DNA of 64,000 bases from positions 192,427 through 256,426 of the forward strand of contig CAXXIF010000009.1 of assembly GCA_963677375.2 (NCBI GenBank), in the 5' to 3' direction. The notes beneath the pieces were generated by a model. It was not told the DNA's origin and ran no database searches. It worked only from the letters and a program-made list of their open reading frames with translations. Of this stretch, positions 27,290 to 36,895 are shown piece by piece (the stretch's first letter is position 1; each line of letters opens with the position of its first letter). The stretch is from Pseudaeromonas sp963677375. Lineage in GTDB: Bacteria; Pseudomonadota; Gammaproteobacteria; Enterobacterales; Aeromonadaceae. The position numbers were made by a program, and so were the translations under genes.

Positions 27290-28401
27290 CGAGCAACATC
27301 CTCACTGGTTGAGAGGGTATTGGTAGCTGATGGGACCCTTACTCTCAGGTCTGGAGCCATTTTCTGTACCCCGGCGGTGACAATCAGCGTCCCGGCAGCG
27401 GGGCCTGATACCTGGACTTCGTCGCTGCTGTATCCTTGAATCGCAACCTGGACCAGCTTGACCGTGCCTGTCGTACCACTTTTATCCGTTTGCACCGTCC
27501 ACACCGCTGGTTTGCCCTGATCTTGTGTCAGCGCTGAAGCCGGAATAGTCGCAACTTTAGCGCCAGCATCCGTGTGCTCAGCCACCAGAGTCGCGGATGC
27601 ACCTAAGGGCAGACTACGTGGTGAAACCGGCTTTAACCGGGCACGGTAAGTCCGAGTCTGCGTAGAAGCTTGTGCGGATAGCTCGCGTAACTCGACGGCA
27701 AAGTACTCATCGGGTGAACTGGAGAGGGAGGCCTTGTAGCGAGCAGCCTTGAACGTCGCTAATTGGCTTTCTGGAATATCAGCAACTATCTCTGGCTTGC
27801 CCTCGTTAGCGATGGTGATGACTGGTTGCCCCGGAGCGACGACTTGGCCGCTCTCCATGTGCAATCCGGTTACTACGCCGCTGATTGGGGCGCGCAAGAT
27901 GGTGTATTGAACCTGGTTGCGCGCCAGGTCGAACTGGCGAGCCTCGGCTTCAGCTGCGGCTTGCGCTGTGCGCATGGTGCTGTGTGCTTGCTCCTCACTG
28001 GATTTGCTCACGGAGCCGTTTTTCTTCAGCTCATTGAGTCGTTTCCAATCCGAGTCCGCTTGCCACGCAGCCGCTTTTGCCGCATCCAGCCGCTGGCGTG
28101 CAGCCTCTTCGGCGAGTCGATAGTCGGCATCGTCAAGCACGGCGAGGGCGTCCCCCTCTTTCACCATTTGACCGACGTCAACCTTGCGCTCCAATATCTT
28201 GCCGCCGACGCGAAAGGCTTGCTCGACTTCATAGCGTGAGGCGACGCTCGCAAAATAGCGATGGGTGTTATGCATGTTGTCGTAGTACAACTCAATTGTT
28301 TGCACCGGCCTGAGTATCTGACTCGATGGCGCTGGTTCCGAGCACGCGCAAAGCAGGGTGATGATGGCTGCGGCGGTAGCAGTAGTGACGAATTCTTTCA
28401 C
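27286..28401 (-). CDS. RND efflux periplasmic adaptor (membrane fusion) lipoprotein
   Basis: 371 residues. Lipobox LLCAC gives a lipid-anchored N-terminus. The standard adaptor domains follow: beta-barrel and lipoyl halves (GGKILERKVDVGQMVKEGD; APISGVVTGLHMESGQVV) around a coiled-coil hairpin (about 105-160), and a membrane-proximal domain with TLIVTAGVQKMAPDLRVRV. It bridges the pump encoded downstream and the outer-membrane factor encoded upstream. Its first 110 bp lie inside the frame assigned to the outer-membrane factor gene, an unusually long overlap. Confidence 0.92.
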   Translation of the reverse strand: MKEFVTTATAAAIITLLCACSEPAPSSQILRPVQTIELYYDNMHNTHRYFASVASRYEVEQAFRVGGKILERKVDVGQMVKEGDALAVLDDADYRLAEEAARQRLDAAKAAAWQADSDWKRLNELKKNGSVSKSSEEQAHSTMRTAQAAAEAEARQFDLARNQVQYTILRAPISGVVTGLHMESGQVVAPGQPVITIANEGKPEIVADIPESQLATFKAARYKASLSSSPDEYFAVELRELSAQASTQTRTYRARLKPVSPRSLPLGASATLVAEHTDAGAKVATIPASALTQDQGKPAVWTVQTDKSGTTGTVKLVQVAIQGYSSDEVQVSGPAAGTLIVTAGVQKMAPDLRVRVPSATNTLSTSEDVAR

Positions 28402-29854
28402 GACGATTCCTCTCGTTAGTAGATACAGGGGTCAGAGATACGGTAGTTTCAGCAGTAGTGATTTTGGCGGGATCAAAGGCTTGCCAGCCGCCGCCCAGCG
28501 CCTTGAACAGTTGCACACTGTCGAGCAAGGTTTGAGTTTGACTGTCGTTGGCGCTGACCTGGACGGCTAGACGAGCTCGTTGGGCGTCAAGTAGCGGCAA
28601 TAAATCAATCTGCCCCCGCTGGTAGAGAGATTCGGCATGGTTCAGTGCCGCTTGTGCCGAATTCGCTGCATTTTGCAGTGTTTGAGTCCGATAACGTTCG
28701 TCGTGCAGCGCGACTAGGCTGTTTTCCACATCTTCGAGGGCGCGCACTATGGCGTCTTCGTAGCGCAGCAGCGCTTCGGACTGGGCACTTTCGGCTATAT
28801 CGTTGATAGAGCTTGTGCGTCCCCAGTCTAGGATCGGCATCGTCATCAGGCCTGCGATATTGCTGAAACGGGCCGATCCGAGATCCATGCCGTTCACCTC
28901 CAGATTCTCCCGACCGAACAACGCGCTGACAAACAGACGAGGGAACCACTCTGCCTTTGCTTGTTGCCGACGCCAGTTCGCGGCATCCAGTTGCGAACGC
29001 AACTCGAGCAGATCCGGGCGCCGCTCGAGGAGGGTCGCCGGCTGTCCTGGTTGCACCTCTGGCACCTTGATCATGGCGGTGTTTGAGGGCTCCAGTATGG
29101 TCGCAGTCGGTAATGCGCCAATCAGTACTGCCAGACGATGCCGTGAGACTGCAACCAAGGTATCAAGAGGCGGGATCGCAGCCTGCGCACTAGAGGCATC
29201 GGTGCGAGCTCGTTCCACATCAAAGGGCGAGGCCAGCCCGGACTGCTGTCGTGCTGTGACCAGACGTAGCGTTTCGTCCTGTGCTGCGGCGATGGCTTTC
29301 ACGGTTTCGCGCTGACGCAGTGCGCCGACCAGAGTGAAATAGTTGCGGGCGACATCGGTCAGCACCAGCAGACGGACGCCATGAGCTTGCGCCTCACTGG
29401 CCTGGGTATCGGCGGTGGCGGCGGCGGCGTTCGCGCGCAGGCGGCCGCTGAGATCAATCTCCCAGGCCACGTTCAAGCCCCCTGACAAGCTCCGCGTCTC
29501 TGGGGCACCCTGCCGCGCGCTGTCGTGATAGCCGTTGTCGCTATTACTGGCACCCGCTGTTGCGCCTATGTTGGGAAGCAGGGCGGAGCGACTCATCGTC
29601 TCTCCGGCTCGAGCGGCACGCACCCGCTGTGCGGCGATGTGGACGTCCCGGTTGGCGTGGGCGGCACGCACAATCAATGCGGAAAGAACGGGATCGTTAT
29701 AGCTCTCCCACCATGCGACCTCGGGTTCGGCCGCTATCCCTGAGGTTGCGGTGAATTTTTCAGGCACGTTAACCGTAGAGTGCAATTGGGGGGTATTGCA
29801 TCCAGCCAACGTGAACGTTAGGGCTGTAGAAATTAGAACTGCCAGTAGTCGCAT
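28292..29854 (-). CDS. RND efflux outer-membrane factor, NodT/OprM-type lipoprotein
   Basis: 520 residues if started at the ATG at 29854, which gives a clean lipoprotein signal (lipobox LAGC). A further 21 upstream residues are possible but would precede the signal. Two repeated outer-membrane efflux domains are visible, with NodT-family motifs such as VAWEIDLSGRLRANAAAA and LLERRPDLLELRSQLDAA. The family C-terminus normally ends soon after ALGGGWQ. Here about 60 extra residues rich in Arg and His run into the adaptor gene, which looks like a lost stop or small frameshift near 28470 rather than true protein. Confidence 0.85.
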   Translation of the reverse strand: MRLLAVLISTALTFTLAGCNTPQLHSTVNVPEKFTATSGIAAEPEVAWWESYNDPVLSALIVRAAHANRDVHIAAQRVRAARAGETMSRSALLPNIGATAGASNSDNGYHDSARQGAPETRSLSGGLNVAWEIDLSGRLRANAAAATADTQASEAQAHGVRLLVLTDVARNYFTLVGALRQRETVKAIAAAQDETLRLVTARQQSGLASPFDVERARTDASSAQAAIPPLDTLVAVSRHRLAVLIGALPTATILEPSNTAMIKVPEVQPGQPATLLERRPDLLELRSQLDAANWRRQQAKAEWFPRLFVSALFGRENLEVNGMDLGSARFSNIAGLMTMPILDWGRTSSINDIAESAQSEALLRYEDAIVRALEDVENSLVALHDERYRTQTLQNAANSAQAALNHAESLYQRGQIDLLPLLDAQRARLAVQVSANDSQTQTLLDSVQLFKALGGGWQAFDPAKITTAETTVSLTPVSTNERNRRERIRHYCYRRSHHHPALRVLGTSAIESDTQAGANN

Positions 29855-30057
29855 CCTTGGTGGGTGCGCTCTATGGGGAATTATGGGAGTCAGATACATC
29901 ATAAGAACTCGCGTCATTCAGTGTGCGAAATTTGGAGGCCAGCGTAGCAATCTAATGTCGCCGCATGGTCAGGAAGGGGTCGGAGTTTAGTCAGACAATG
30001 GTGAAAAACAGCTCCAGCTCATAGGCCCATCACCATGCAGCTTCGAGAGGCAGGGGG

Positions 30058-30279
30058 TCATGACTCATCCCCCATCGACTCGTCCACGACGCTGATATCA
30101 CCAGTTTCGAGCTCTCGCTTTAGCAACCGGCATAGTTCGCTGGGCGACGTAAAATCCAGTTGTTTACCCGACATCAGGTTCTCGACCCGGCCGTATAACG
30201 CATCTGGTGTGGCATCGCTGTTCAGTTTGACGACATACATGCGGTAGATCGGGAACTTTGGGTCAGATCTGAGATTCAT
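30058..30279 (-). CDS. Small conserved-looking protein between efflux operon and its regulator
   Basis: 73 residues, not recognised. Composition is that of a soluble globular protein with a plausible fold pattern (YRMYVVKLNSDATPDAL, then an amphipathic segment with LCRLLKRELETG) and an acidic tail. No signal peptide or membrane helix. It lies between the regulator (30485) and the outer-membrane factor, all on the minus strand, and could be the first gene of the efflux operon. Codon use looks like its neighbours. A real gene is more likely than not. Confidence 0.5.
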   Translation of the reverse strand: MNLRSDPKFPIYRMYVVKLNSDATPDALYGRVENLMSGKQLDFTSPSELCRLLKRELETGDISVVDESMGDES

Positions 30280-30484
30280 CGCGCGACATCCGATTGGTCT
30301 TCTTGGTCTTCAGGTACGAGAAAGTATAGGGATGACAGTTGGCTGAGTGGTCAGCAAACCGTCCCTATTGGGTCGGAATTGAATATGTAGAAAAGGCAGA
30401 AAAGTGGTGTGGCAGCGGGTATGACATCGACTCTGTAGTCGAGCGGCTATCGGTCAGCTAGCTGTGTATGCCGCAACTCGTGGT

Positions 30485-33430
30485 CTAGCTATGGCTGGCG
30501 ATCCAGGCCTGCGATTTTTCGAGCTGGAAGGCATCACAAACCTCCGCGAGTTGCGCAACGAGTTTGATGAGCTCGTCCCTCTCCTCTGGTCGCGAGTATC
30601 CGCTTTCACACAGTTCAGTCAACGCCAACAACTCCAGCCAGCAGGCGCCTTGAGATCGGGCTTCCACCAACGCGCGCCGAACCGAGGTGGCAGCGGCTGT
30701 CGATTCACCGTACGCGCTATCAATTTTTGCCTGAATCAGCAGCAGTTGCGGAAGAACGATCCGCTCTCCGTAGCAATCAACCAGCTCCAGAGCTTGATCC
30801 AGCTGGAGCTGAGCCTGTGCCAGATCCCCTTGCAACACGAGAGCCTCAGCCGCATAACCGAGCGTCTCGCTGCCACCGGAGATCATGCCCAAGGCCCGGT
30901 TCTCCTCATAGGCCTTGCGGATCTGGAGAAACCCTTCGTGCGGTTTACCGCATTGGGCCTCGGCCCAGCCCTGGAACCAGCAATAGGCAGCCCGGCCCTG
31001 CGCCAGGGAATACTCCTCCACCAGGGATCGCATTTCTCTAGCCAGCACCATCACTCGAGCCACATCGCCAAGACGAATACCGCACAGCGCATCAAACCAA
31101 ATCGTCACCATCAACGCCATGGGTTGCGCCAGTTGGCGGGAGCGGCTGTAAGCATGCTGAAGCTGCTCGCGAGCCTGAGTCAATAAACCCAGCTGGGTGA
31201 GGGCCAAACTCAACAAACCCTGTATCGTGGCCTGTGGATCGGCGATAAATCCGATGAAATAGTGCTCGGCCGTGGCATTGACCCGCTCTAGGGACGGCAG
31301 CGCTAGCTCTAGGGCGGTGCGGGCCGCCACAAAGTTCCCCTGCATCGTGAGCACATGTCCCTCCGTGGAGCAGGCTGCCAACATCAAGAGCGGATCTTGG
31401 CTTTCGCCGGCGAGCGCCTGCGCACGCGCGGCGACGATTAATGCTTCGGAATATTCGCCCCTGAGGGTGAGGAGAAAACCCAGGCCATGCAATGCCAAGC
31501 CAGCCATCGGATGGGCGGGCAGATCCAGCAGGCGCCTCGCGGCACGCTGGTAGGATTTCCGAGTGTCCTCGCCAGCCCCCAGCGTATGAAAAGCGGCACA
31601 ACCCCGGAGCGTCGTGAGTGTGATTTCAAGTGAGTCACGCTCCATGCTGGCAGGGGCCTGTTCAATCAAGATCAGGGCCCGTTCAGTCAGGCTCATGCAC
31701 TCGGCGGGGCTCAAATGCAGCAGTGCCGCCTGTGCAGCCTCGGCGTAATAACGCAAGGCCATGAGCGGAACGCGCCCTCGATCAAAGTGCATGGCGAGCT
31801 TGGCTGCCGCAACCATCCGACCCGCGCTACGTTCCCGCTCCAGCGCGACACCGAACCTGCGATGGAGTTCGGTGCGGGTAGACGCAGCCATACCATCGTA
31901 GAGTCGCTGACGAAACAACGCATGACGAAACACATAGCAAGGTCCCGCGTCCTCGGTCTCGTATTCGGTTGGCCGTTGTAACAGCAGCCAAAATTGTTCT
32001 CGCGCTAATTCATGGCAAGCTTCAGCAATCGGTACGACATCAAGCTCCAAAACACGGGACAGTGCTTCGACGTGCAGCTCCATGCCACATACCGCAGCGG
32101 CAACCAGCAAACGGCGGCGATCATCGGGCAGTTTGGTCACATAGTGATCGATTAACTCACTCAAACTCTCCGGTATGGTGGTGCACGCTAGCGTCAGCGC
32201 TTCGATCGCATCGTGACCCACAGACCGCGTGATAACCTCGTTGGTGATCGATGCCACAAACAATGGCACTCCGCTGGTCCGTTCATGCAACGCCTGAATG
32301 AAGCACTCATTGGCGACCATTTCTGGCGCTCGCTCCTGCACGTAAACCGCCACATCGGCTTCCGAAAAAGAGTCCAACACTATCTCTTCACACAAGCCCT
32401 GCCGGCGCAACTCGTGTCGTAGCTCTTTGAGCGGATGGGTAAAGGCAATGATCTCTGTCAGCCGGAAACTGCCCAGCCACATCAGGCGGCCGTTGCCGCG
32501 TCGCCGCGCCAGATAGTCGATGAGCTGGATGGTCGAGTGATCGCCCCAATGCAGATCCTCGGTGATTAGCAACAGGGGCTGATGTTGGGTATAGCGATCC
32601 ATAAATTCCCCCAGTTCGCGCAGCATGCGTTGGGGATTGGAGCCAACCAGTTCGTGCAGCAAGGCTTCCCGCTGTTCCGCAGTGCAGAGCCAAGGCAGTT
32701 GCAGCAGCCAGGTCGGTGCCACGGCACGGAGCAGAGGCGCGGCTCGCTCATCACGACGACAGAGTTCGGCGAGTGCCTCGAGTACCGGCAGATAGGGCTC
32801 GCTCGATCCATGATGTTGCACACATTGGCCGCGCACATAGACAACGCCATCCAGCGTGGACAAGAAGTGCTCGATCAGTGCTGTCTTGCCGATCCCTGGT
32901 TCACCGACAACCCAAGAGATGATGGCCCTATGCCCACGCACGGCACAGGCCCAAGCTCGCTGCAGTCGAGCCAGCTCGATTTTCCGGCCTACAAATAAAC
33001 ACTCTTGTTCTGTTTGGAACACTGGCGCGTTCGTGCCGTCGGAGGGGCCGTTTACATCAAGGCGTTGTACCACGGGTTCATTACGCTTTGACTCGATCGC
33101 GGCGATAAAACGGTAGCCTCGGCGCGATACTGTTTCAATATAGGAGGGATGGCTGGAGTCATCGCCCAGCACATTGCGAATATCGCTTATTGCTCCCTTC
33201 AATACCGATGCACTCACAAAGCGATGACCCCACACGAGGTCGAGCAGTTCATGTTTGCTCAGGAGGGCTTGGGGTTGACGCAATAGCGTACATAGCAAGT
33301 TAAAAGGAATTGGAGCGAGCGGGACAGCCTTACCGCTTCGAAGCAGCAGAGCGTTTTGCTCATCAAGTTCGAACTCACCAAAATTAACATGCAATACAGA
33401 TGATTTAATTGGTGTTTTTACCGTGTTCAA
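30485..33430 (-). CDS. Large winged-helix ATPase/TPR transcriptional activator
   Basis: 981 residues. The start is TTG at 33430, with AGGA 7 nt before; the next in-frame Met would cut the DNA-binding domain. About 12-110 is an OmpR/CadC-type winged helix (LVWGHRFVSASVLKGAISDIR, SRRGYRF). About 145-450 is an AAA/STAND ATPase: Walker A GEPGIGKTAL and Walker B LLLITEDLHWGD. The rest is a long helical TPR-like array. This is the architecture of signal-integrating activators in which ligand or partner binding to the TPR releases an ATP-driven switch. Its position upstream of the RND operon suggests it controls efflux; the signal is unknown. Confidence 0.88.
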   Translation of the reverse strand: MNTVKTPIKSSVLHVNFGEFELDEQNALLLRSGKAVPLAPIPFNLLCTLLRQPQALLSKHELLDLVWGHRFVSASVLKGAISDIRNVLGDDSSHPSYIETVSRRGYRFIAAIESKRNEPVVQRLDVNGPSDGTNAPVFQTEQECLFVGRKIELARLQRAWACAVRGHRAIISWVVGEPGIGKTALIEHFLSTLDGVVYVRGQCVQHHGSSEPYLPVLEALAELCRRDERAAPLLRAVAPTWLLQLPWLCTAEQREALLHELVGSNPQRMLRELGEFMDRYTQHQPLLLITEDLHWGDHSTIQLIDYLARRRGNGRLMWLGSFRLTEIIAFTHPLKELRHELRRQGLCEEIVLDSFSEADVAVYVQERAPEMVANECFIQALHERTSGVPLFVASITNEVITRSVGHDAIEALTLACTTIPESLSELIDHYVTKLPDDRRRLLVAAAVCGMELHVEALSRVLELDVVPIAEACHELAREQFWLLLQRPTEYETEDAGPCYVFRHALFRQRLYDGMAASTRTELHRRFGVALERERSAGRMVAAAKLAMHFDRGRVPLMALRYYAEAAQAALLHLSPAECMSLTERALILIEQAPASMERDSLEITLTTLRGCAAFHTLGAGEDTRKSYQRAARRLLDLPAHPMAGLALHGLGFLLTLRGEYSEALIVAARAQALAGESQDPLLMLAACSTEGHVLTMQGNFVAARTALELALPSLERVNATAEHYFIGFIADPQATIQGLLSLALTQLGLLTQAREQLQHAYSRSRQLAQPMALMVTIWFDALCGIRLGDVARVMVLAREMRSLVEEYSLAQGRAAYCWFQGWAEAQCGKPHEGFLQIRKAYEENRALGMISGGSETLGYAAEALVLQGDLAQAQLQLDQALELVDCYGERIVLPQLLLIQAKIDSAYGESTAAATSVRRALVEARSQGACWLELLALTELCESGYSRPEERDELIKLVAQLAEVCDAFQLEKSQAWIASHS

Positions 33431-33888
33431 ACTGATAGTCCTATAAACTTCGTATGCGAAACATCTTAACTGCGGGCATAACCCTCTGTAAATAAGCTAT
33501 TTGTTTTTTATGTTATTCAACCGACTAACAATATAACTATCACTGATGGTATGAGAGTGCTTCAAACATCTGACTTATGATGATAAGCACATGAAAACCA
33601 ATTAAGACGGGATAACACTCTCGGTGGATTCATATGAATGTATGTCTAACGTCTGTTATTTATAGTGCTTCATCTGTCGCTGGTATCGGGAAAAGCAACT
33701 GAATTCTCAGCCCAATTCTCAAAAAAACAATGCAAATTATCTTTATTAAGAAATTTAATCGAGTATGCAACGTGGTCTATTTATCTGTATGTCCGCATCC
33801 CACATGGGTCAGTGGCTGAATTTCACAGGGAGAAATCCAGCATGTTTAATAACCAAAGCGTGTCTCATTTGAAGCAATGTTTCCCGAG
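33431..33888. other. AT-rich intergenic region, no gene seen
   Basis: 458 bp between the large regulator and the diguanylate cyclase. A short plus-strand open frame (33665-33907) has atypical composition and no ribosome site and is not accepted. Promoters for the minus-strand regulator must lie near 33440-33560; none is strong enough to name. Confidence 0.5.
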
Positions 33889-34824
33889 CTATATACATGA
33901 TCTATAACATATTTGATTCCTGCCATTTGACTTGGCCTGATAGAGAGCACGATCGGCATTATTAAGCCACTCCTGATAGCTAACATTACCATCAACATCA
34001 AGCTCCACAACCCCAGCCGAAAATGTATATCGAAATCCAGGCTCAACCTCATCCACTACTTCATAATTCAGAAGCTTTTGTATTCTGTCAGCAAGAGGAA
34101 TAGCATCCGCCATTTTTGTTTCTGGTAAAATTATTGAAAACTCCTCCCCCCCCAATCGGCCAACGATATCTTGCTTTCTCAAGTTTTTCTTCAGAAATGA
34201 CGCAAAGTGACACAGAACCAAATCACCGGATGCATGACCAAACTTATCATTTACTTTTTTGAAATGATCCAAATCAATAAACACAAGTGTGGTATGAGAT
34301 TTATATCTAATTGCGCGATTATATTCCGTTATTAAATTTTGCATAAAAAACCGCCTATTAGGCAGGCCAGTCAAAAAATCAGTAGCGGCTAGTGTTTCCA
34401 ATTCTTTTTGGGTACATCTTAGCGCACTTTCTATTTCTTTAGCCTTGGTTATATCATTACAAACAAGCACAACTTCACCAGTTGTATTTATCTGCTCGGT
34501 CATCAACAACCATCGACCATCAACTAGGTTAACTTCATAATTCCTAAAATTCGCCGATCTATATTGGCTTCGCACGAATGTCAACCACTCCTCAATACTG
34601 AGACCTTGTGAATTGACACCCGTGCCTCTGTCATGCATCCAAATTATAAGATCCTCGAATGAGTGATTTAGAATTGGGTGTTCACCTAATTGAAACACCG
34701 AACTAAAAGCAGCATTGTAAAATATGAACTTATCGTTCGCATCTAACACGGCAATACCATTGCCACTGACACTAATGTGCTCAAGCAAGACGCTTTTTAA
34801 CTGCTCACTCAATTCGGTATACAT
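33889..34824 (-). CDS. PAS-GGDEF diguanylate cyclase
   Basis: 311 residues, no membrane segment. About 10-125 is a PAS domain (GIAVLDANDKFIFYNAAFSSVF), then a short coiled linker and a GGDEF domain at about 145-305. The active loop reads RLGGEEFSIILPE, the functional GGEEF form, with upstream DLDHFKKVND for metal binding. No RxxD inhibitory site is seen five residues before GGEEF. AGGGG lies 6 nt before ATG. It makes cyclic-di-GMP in the cytoplasm in answer to a cue bound by the PAS domain; with the HD-GYP protein at 22447 the region holds both signal synthesis and breakdown. Confidence 0.9.
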   Translation of the reverse strand: MYTELSEQLKSVLLEHISVSGNGIAVLDANDKFIFYNAAFSSVFQLGEHPILNHSFEDLIIWMHDRGTGVNSQGLSIEEWLTFVRSQYRSANFRNYEVNLVDGRWLLMTEQINTTGEVVLVCNDITKAKEIESALRCTQKELETLAATDFLTGLPNRRFFMQNLITEYNRAIRYKSHTTLVFIDLDHFKKVNDKFGHASGDLVLCHFASFLKKNLRKQDIVGRLGGEEFSIILPETKMADAIPLADRIQKLLNYEVVDEVEPGFRYTFSAGVVELDVDGNVSYQEWLNNADRALYQAKSNGRNQICYRSCI

Positions 34825-35965
34825 ATGCTGCCCCTAATTCCCCGTCGTAGATGCTACATCACTCATGTAGGCATTGTATTACGATTTTAGGTAAGTATAG
34901 CAGAAAATTATTACGCCATTTTCGATGAGTTAATTTAAAGCAATACATAAATACAGTTCAAAAATCAGCTATAACGTTAGTTATATAAACATCCGCCTAT
35001 ATTAATTAACGTTTAAATGCGATGAGCATCTATCCATGGCTAATCTTGAATTTTTGATGTTGGCGTTTAATAAGTGAAGTTGTCGCTGTTATATGGTACA
35101 TATAACATTACGATTTTGTGGTTTATATAGGGGGTGATGATATCAATTGAGTATTCTTGAATGTTAACCATTTAATGTAATGGTTATTAGATGTTTTGGA
35201 GTGAATATTTGACAGCTCAGCCCGTCATTTTTTAAAATAATGTCGCCATTTTCATCTTTAAAATGGATGAGGCTGTACTCGACATAATTCATCTGGAAGA
35301 ACAATGGCAATAATAATCCGCGCTGATTTCTGAAGTGTATACAGCATCAATCTTCTTACTTTTAATCCTTCAGATTGTTCTCTATAAATGTCGAATCGTC
35401 CAAGCAAAGTCCCATGCTGGTGAGTTCCGTCACCATGGCGTCATCTAGAGAGATACCAGTTTTTTATCCCTTATGGAGTTAAGTGTTTAGCGTCTATTAG
35501 CTCAGAATGATGTAATTTTTATAAAAAATCCAACCGCACATTTTGTTACTATTGCATTGCAAATTTAATTTGCATTGAATAGTCTGGGCGGGCAATTATG
35601 GCATTATCATAAGCATTATGATAATAGGCAATGGCTCGCTTGCGTGGATAGCATGACAACTTAATACTGATACCTTGCGATTTAGATGTGGAGTTCACAA
35701 TTCGTTCGCTAAGTCCAGTTTCACCACTATTTATAAATGGCGGAAACTTGAATGCAAGAATATCTATGGTTTTATTTTTAGGCTTCAGCCTGAAGGGTAA
35801 TGAATGCTAAAATACCATTTTTACAGTAATCGCTATCATTGTGAAATACTCTGGTCATCTTGCTACCATAAAGTGATTCACAATGGGTGTATGGATATAT
35901 TATAACTGCGCTGGGCTCGTGGGCATTAGCGCTTTCAATATTTCAGTTCGGTGCAGCGGCAATTG
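34825..35965. other. 1.1-kb AT-rich gap with possible gene remnants
   Basis: No open gene. On the minus strand two short stretches read like decayed coding sequence: about 35365-35460 (ISLDDAMVTELTSMGL then stop) and about 35164-35335 in another frame (NYVEYSLIHFKDENGDI then stop at 35164). They could be parts of one broken protein but no family is recognised. The rest has no clear feature apart from general AT richness. Confidence 0.3.
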
Positions 35966-36709
35966 TCAGGAAGAATATTCGAGTGCACTTCGCATGACTG
36001 AAATATTTTTGGCAATTGCATTTAGCCCTCCCATAACGAAGGTTTGAAAATAATTGACAATGTCATCGACGTTCATTGGCTCATGCGAAGAGCTATTGGA
36101 TGTTAGATGCATCAACATTGCAGGAGTTCCTGCTAATAGGCAATCGACAGGTGCTGCAATACTAAAAAGACATTTAGCTACTGCAGGATGGTCTGGTTCA
36201 ACACCAATAACATCACTAATCAATTTGATAATAATTTTCTTTTTTTCCGAGATATCATTATCTTTTAAAATAAAAAACCGTGAACTTGGATTCAATATTT
36301 CTCGTCCGAGAACTCGTAACGGCCAACTTGTGGGGCCATGATCTAGAATTATTTTTAATACGTCCTCAATCAACAGATTAAGCTTATCAATGGCTGGAAA
36401 GTCACCAATCGATATTTTTCTTAAAAAATCTAAACCAACCACACGATTGTGAGCTTCGGTTAATACAGCCGTATAGAGACCATCTATTCCACCAAAGTAA
36501 TAGTTAACGGCGGCAGAATTGGTGCCCGCGCGTTTGATAATCATCTTCCCCGTGGCATGAGCGACTCCCAAATCCGCAAACACTTCTCCTGCCGCTTCAA
36601 GAAGCTGCTGTTTGGTCGCAGAGCCATCAATCCTCCGCGTTTTTTCAACACGAGAAACTGAAGCATGTGAAAGGGTGAAGTCAATGTCGCTCGCCTTACT
36701 GTCTTTCAT
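35966..36709 (-). CDS. TetR-family regulator, CecR/YbiH-like
   Basis: 247 residues from the ATG at 36709 (AGGA 8 nt upstream); an earlier in-frame ATG at 36769 lacks a site. The TetR helix-turn-helix is at about 30-80 (QQLLEAAGEVFADLG, SAAVNYYFGGIDGLY). The C-terminal domain resembles the CecR group (WPLRVLGREILNPSSRFF). Target genes are not evident, as no efflux or enzyme gene adjoins it: to the left is the 1.1-kb gap, to the right an IS5 remnant. It may be a leftover of a larger unit. Confidence 0.82.
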   Translation of the reverse strand: MKDSKASDIDFTLSHASVSRVEKTRRIDGSATKQQLLEAAGEVFADLGVAHATGKMIIKRAGTNSAAVNYYFGGIDGLYTAVLTEAHNRVVGLDFLRKISIGDFPAIDKLNLLIEDVLKIILDHGPTSWPLRVLGREILNPSSRFFILKDNDISEKKKIIIKLISDVIGVEPDHPAVAKCLFSIAAPVDCLLAGTPAMLMHLTSNSSSHEPMNVDDIVNYFQTFVMGGLNAIAKNISVMRSALEYSS

Positions 36710-36895
36710 ATGCCATGTCCTTAGATAGCGTGTTGATTTCAGATTATGCACTTTCAATTGTAATTTCAAATCTGAATTTGATTTAGTGCGTATTGTGTCT
36801 CGGTAGTGCTGGGGCGGGTGAGGATGTTTGTGTTTTGGTTTCCCCTGCTTTGAATTTGGTTTGGCTTATGGTGTGTTCTCAAACGTCATCTTTAG

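Noticed and set aside
33665..33907. Small plus-strand protein gene
   Set aside because: No ribosome site, atypical residues and no family likeness; it lies in AT-rich spacer and overlaps the end of the cyclase gene.
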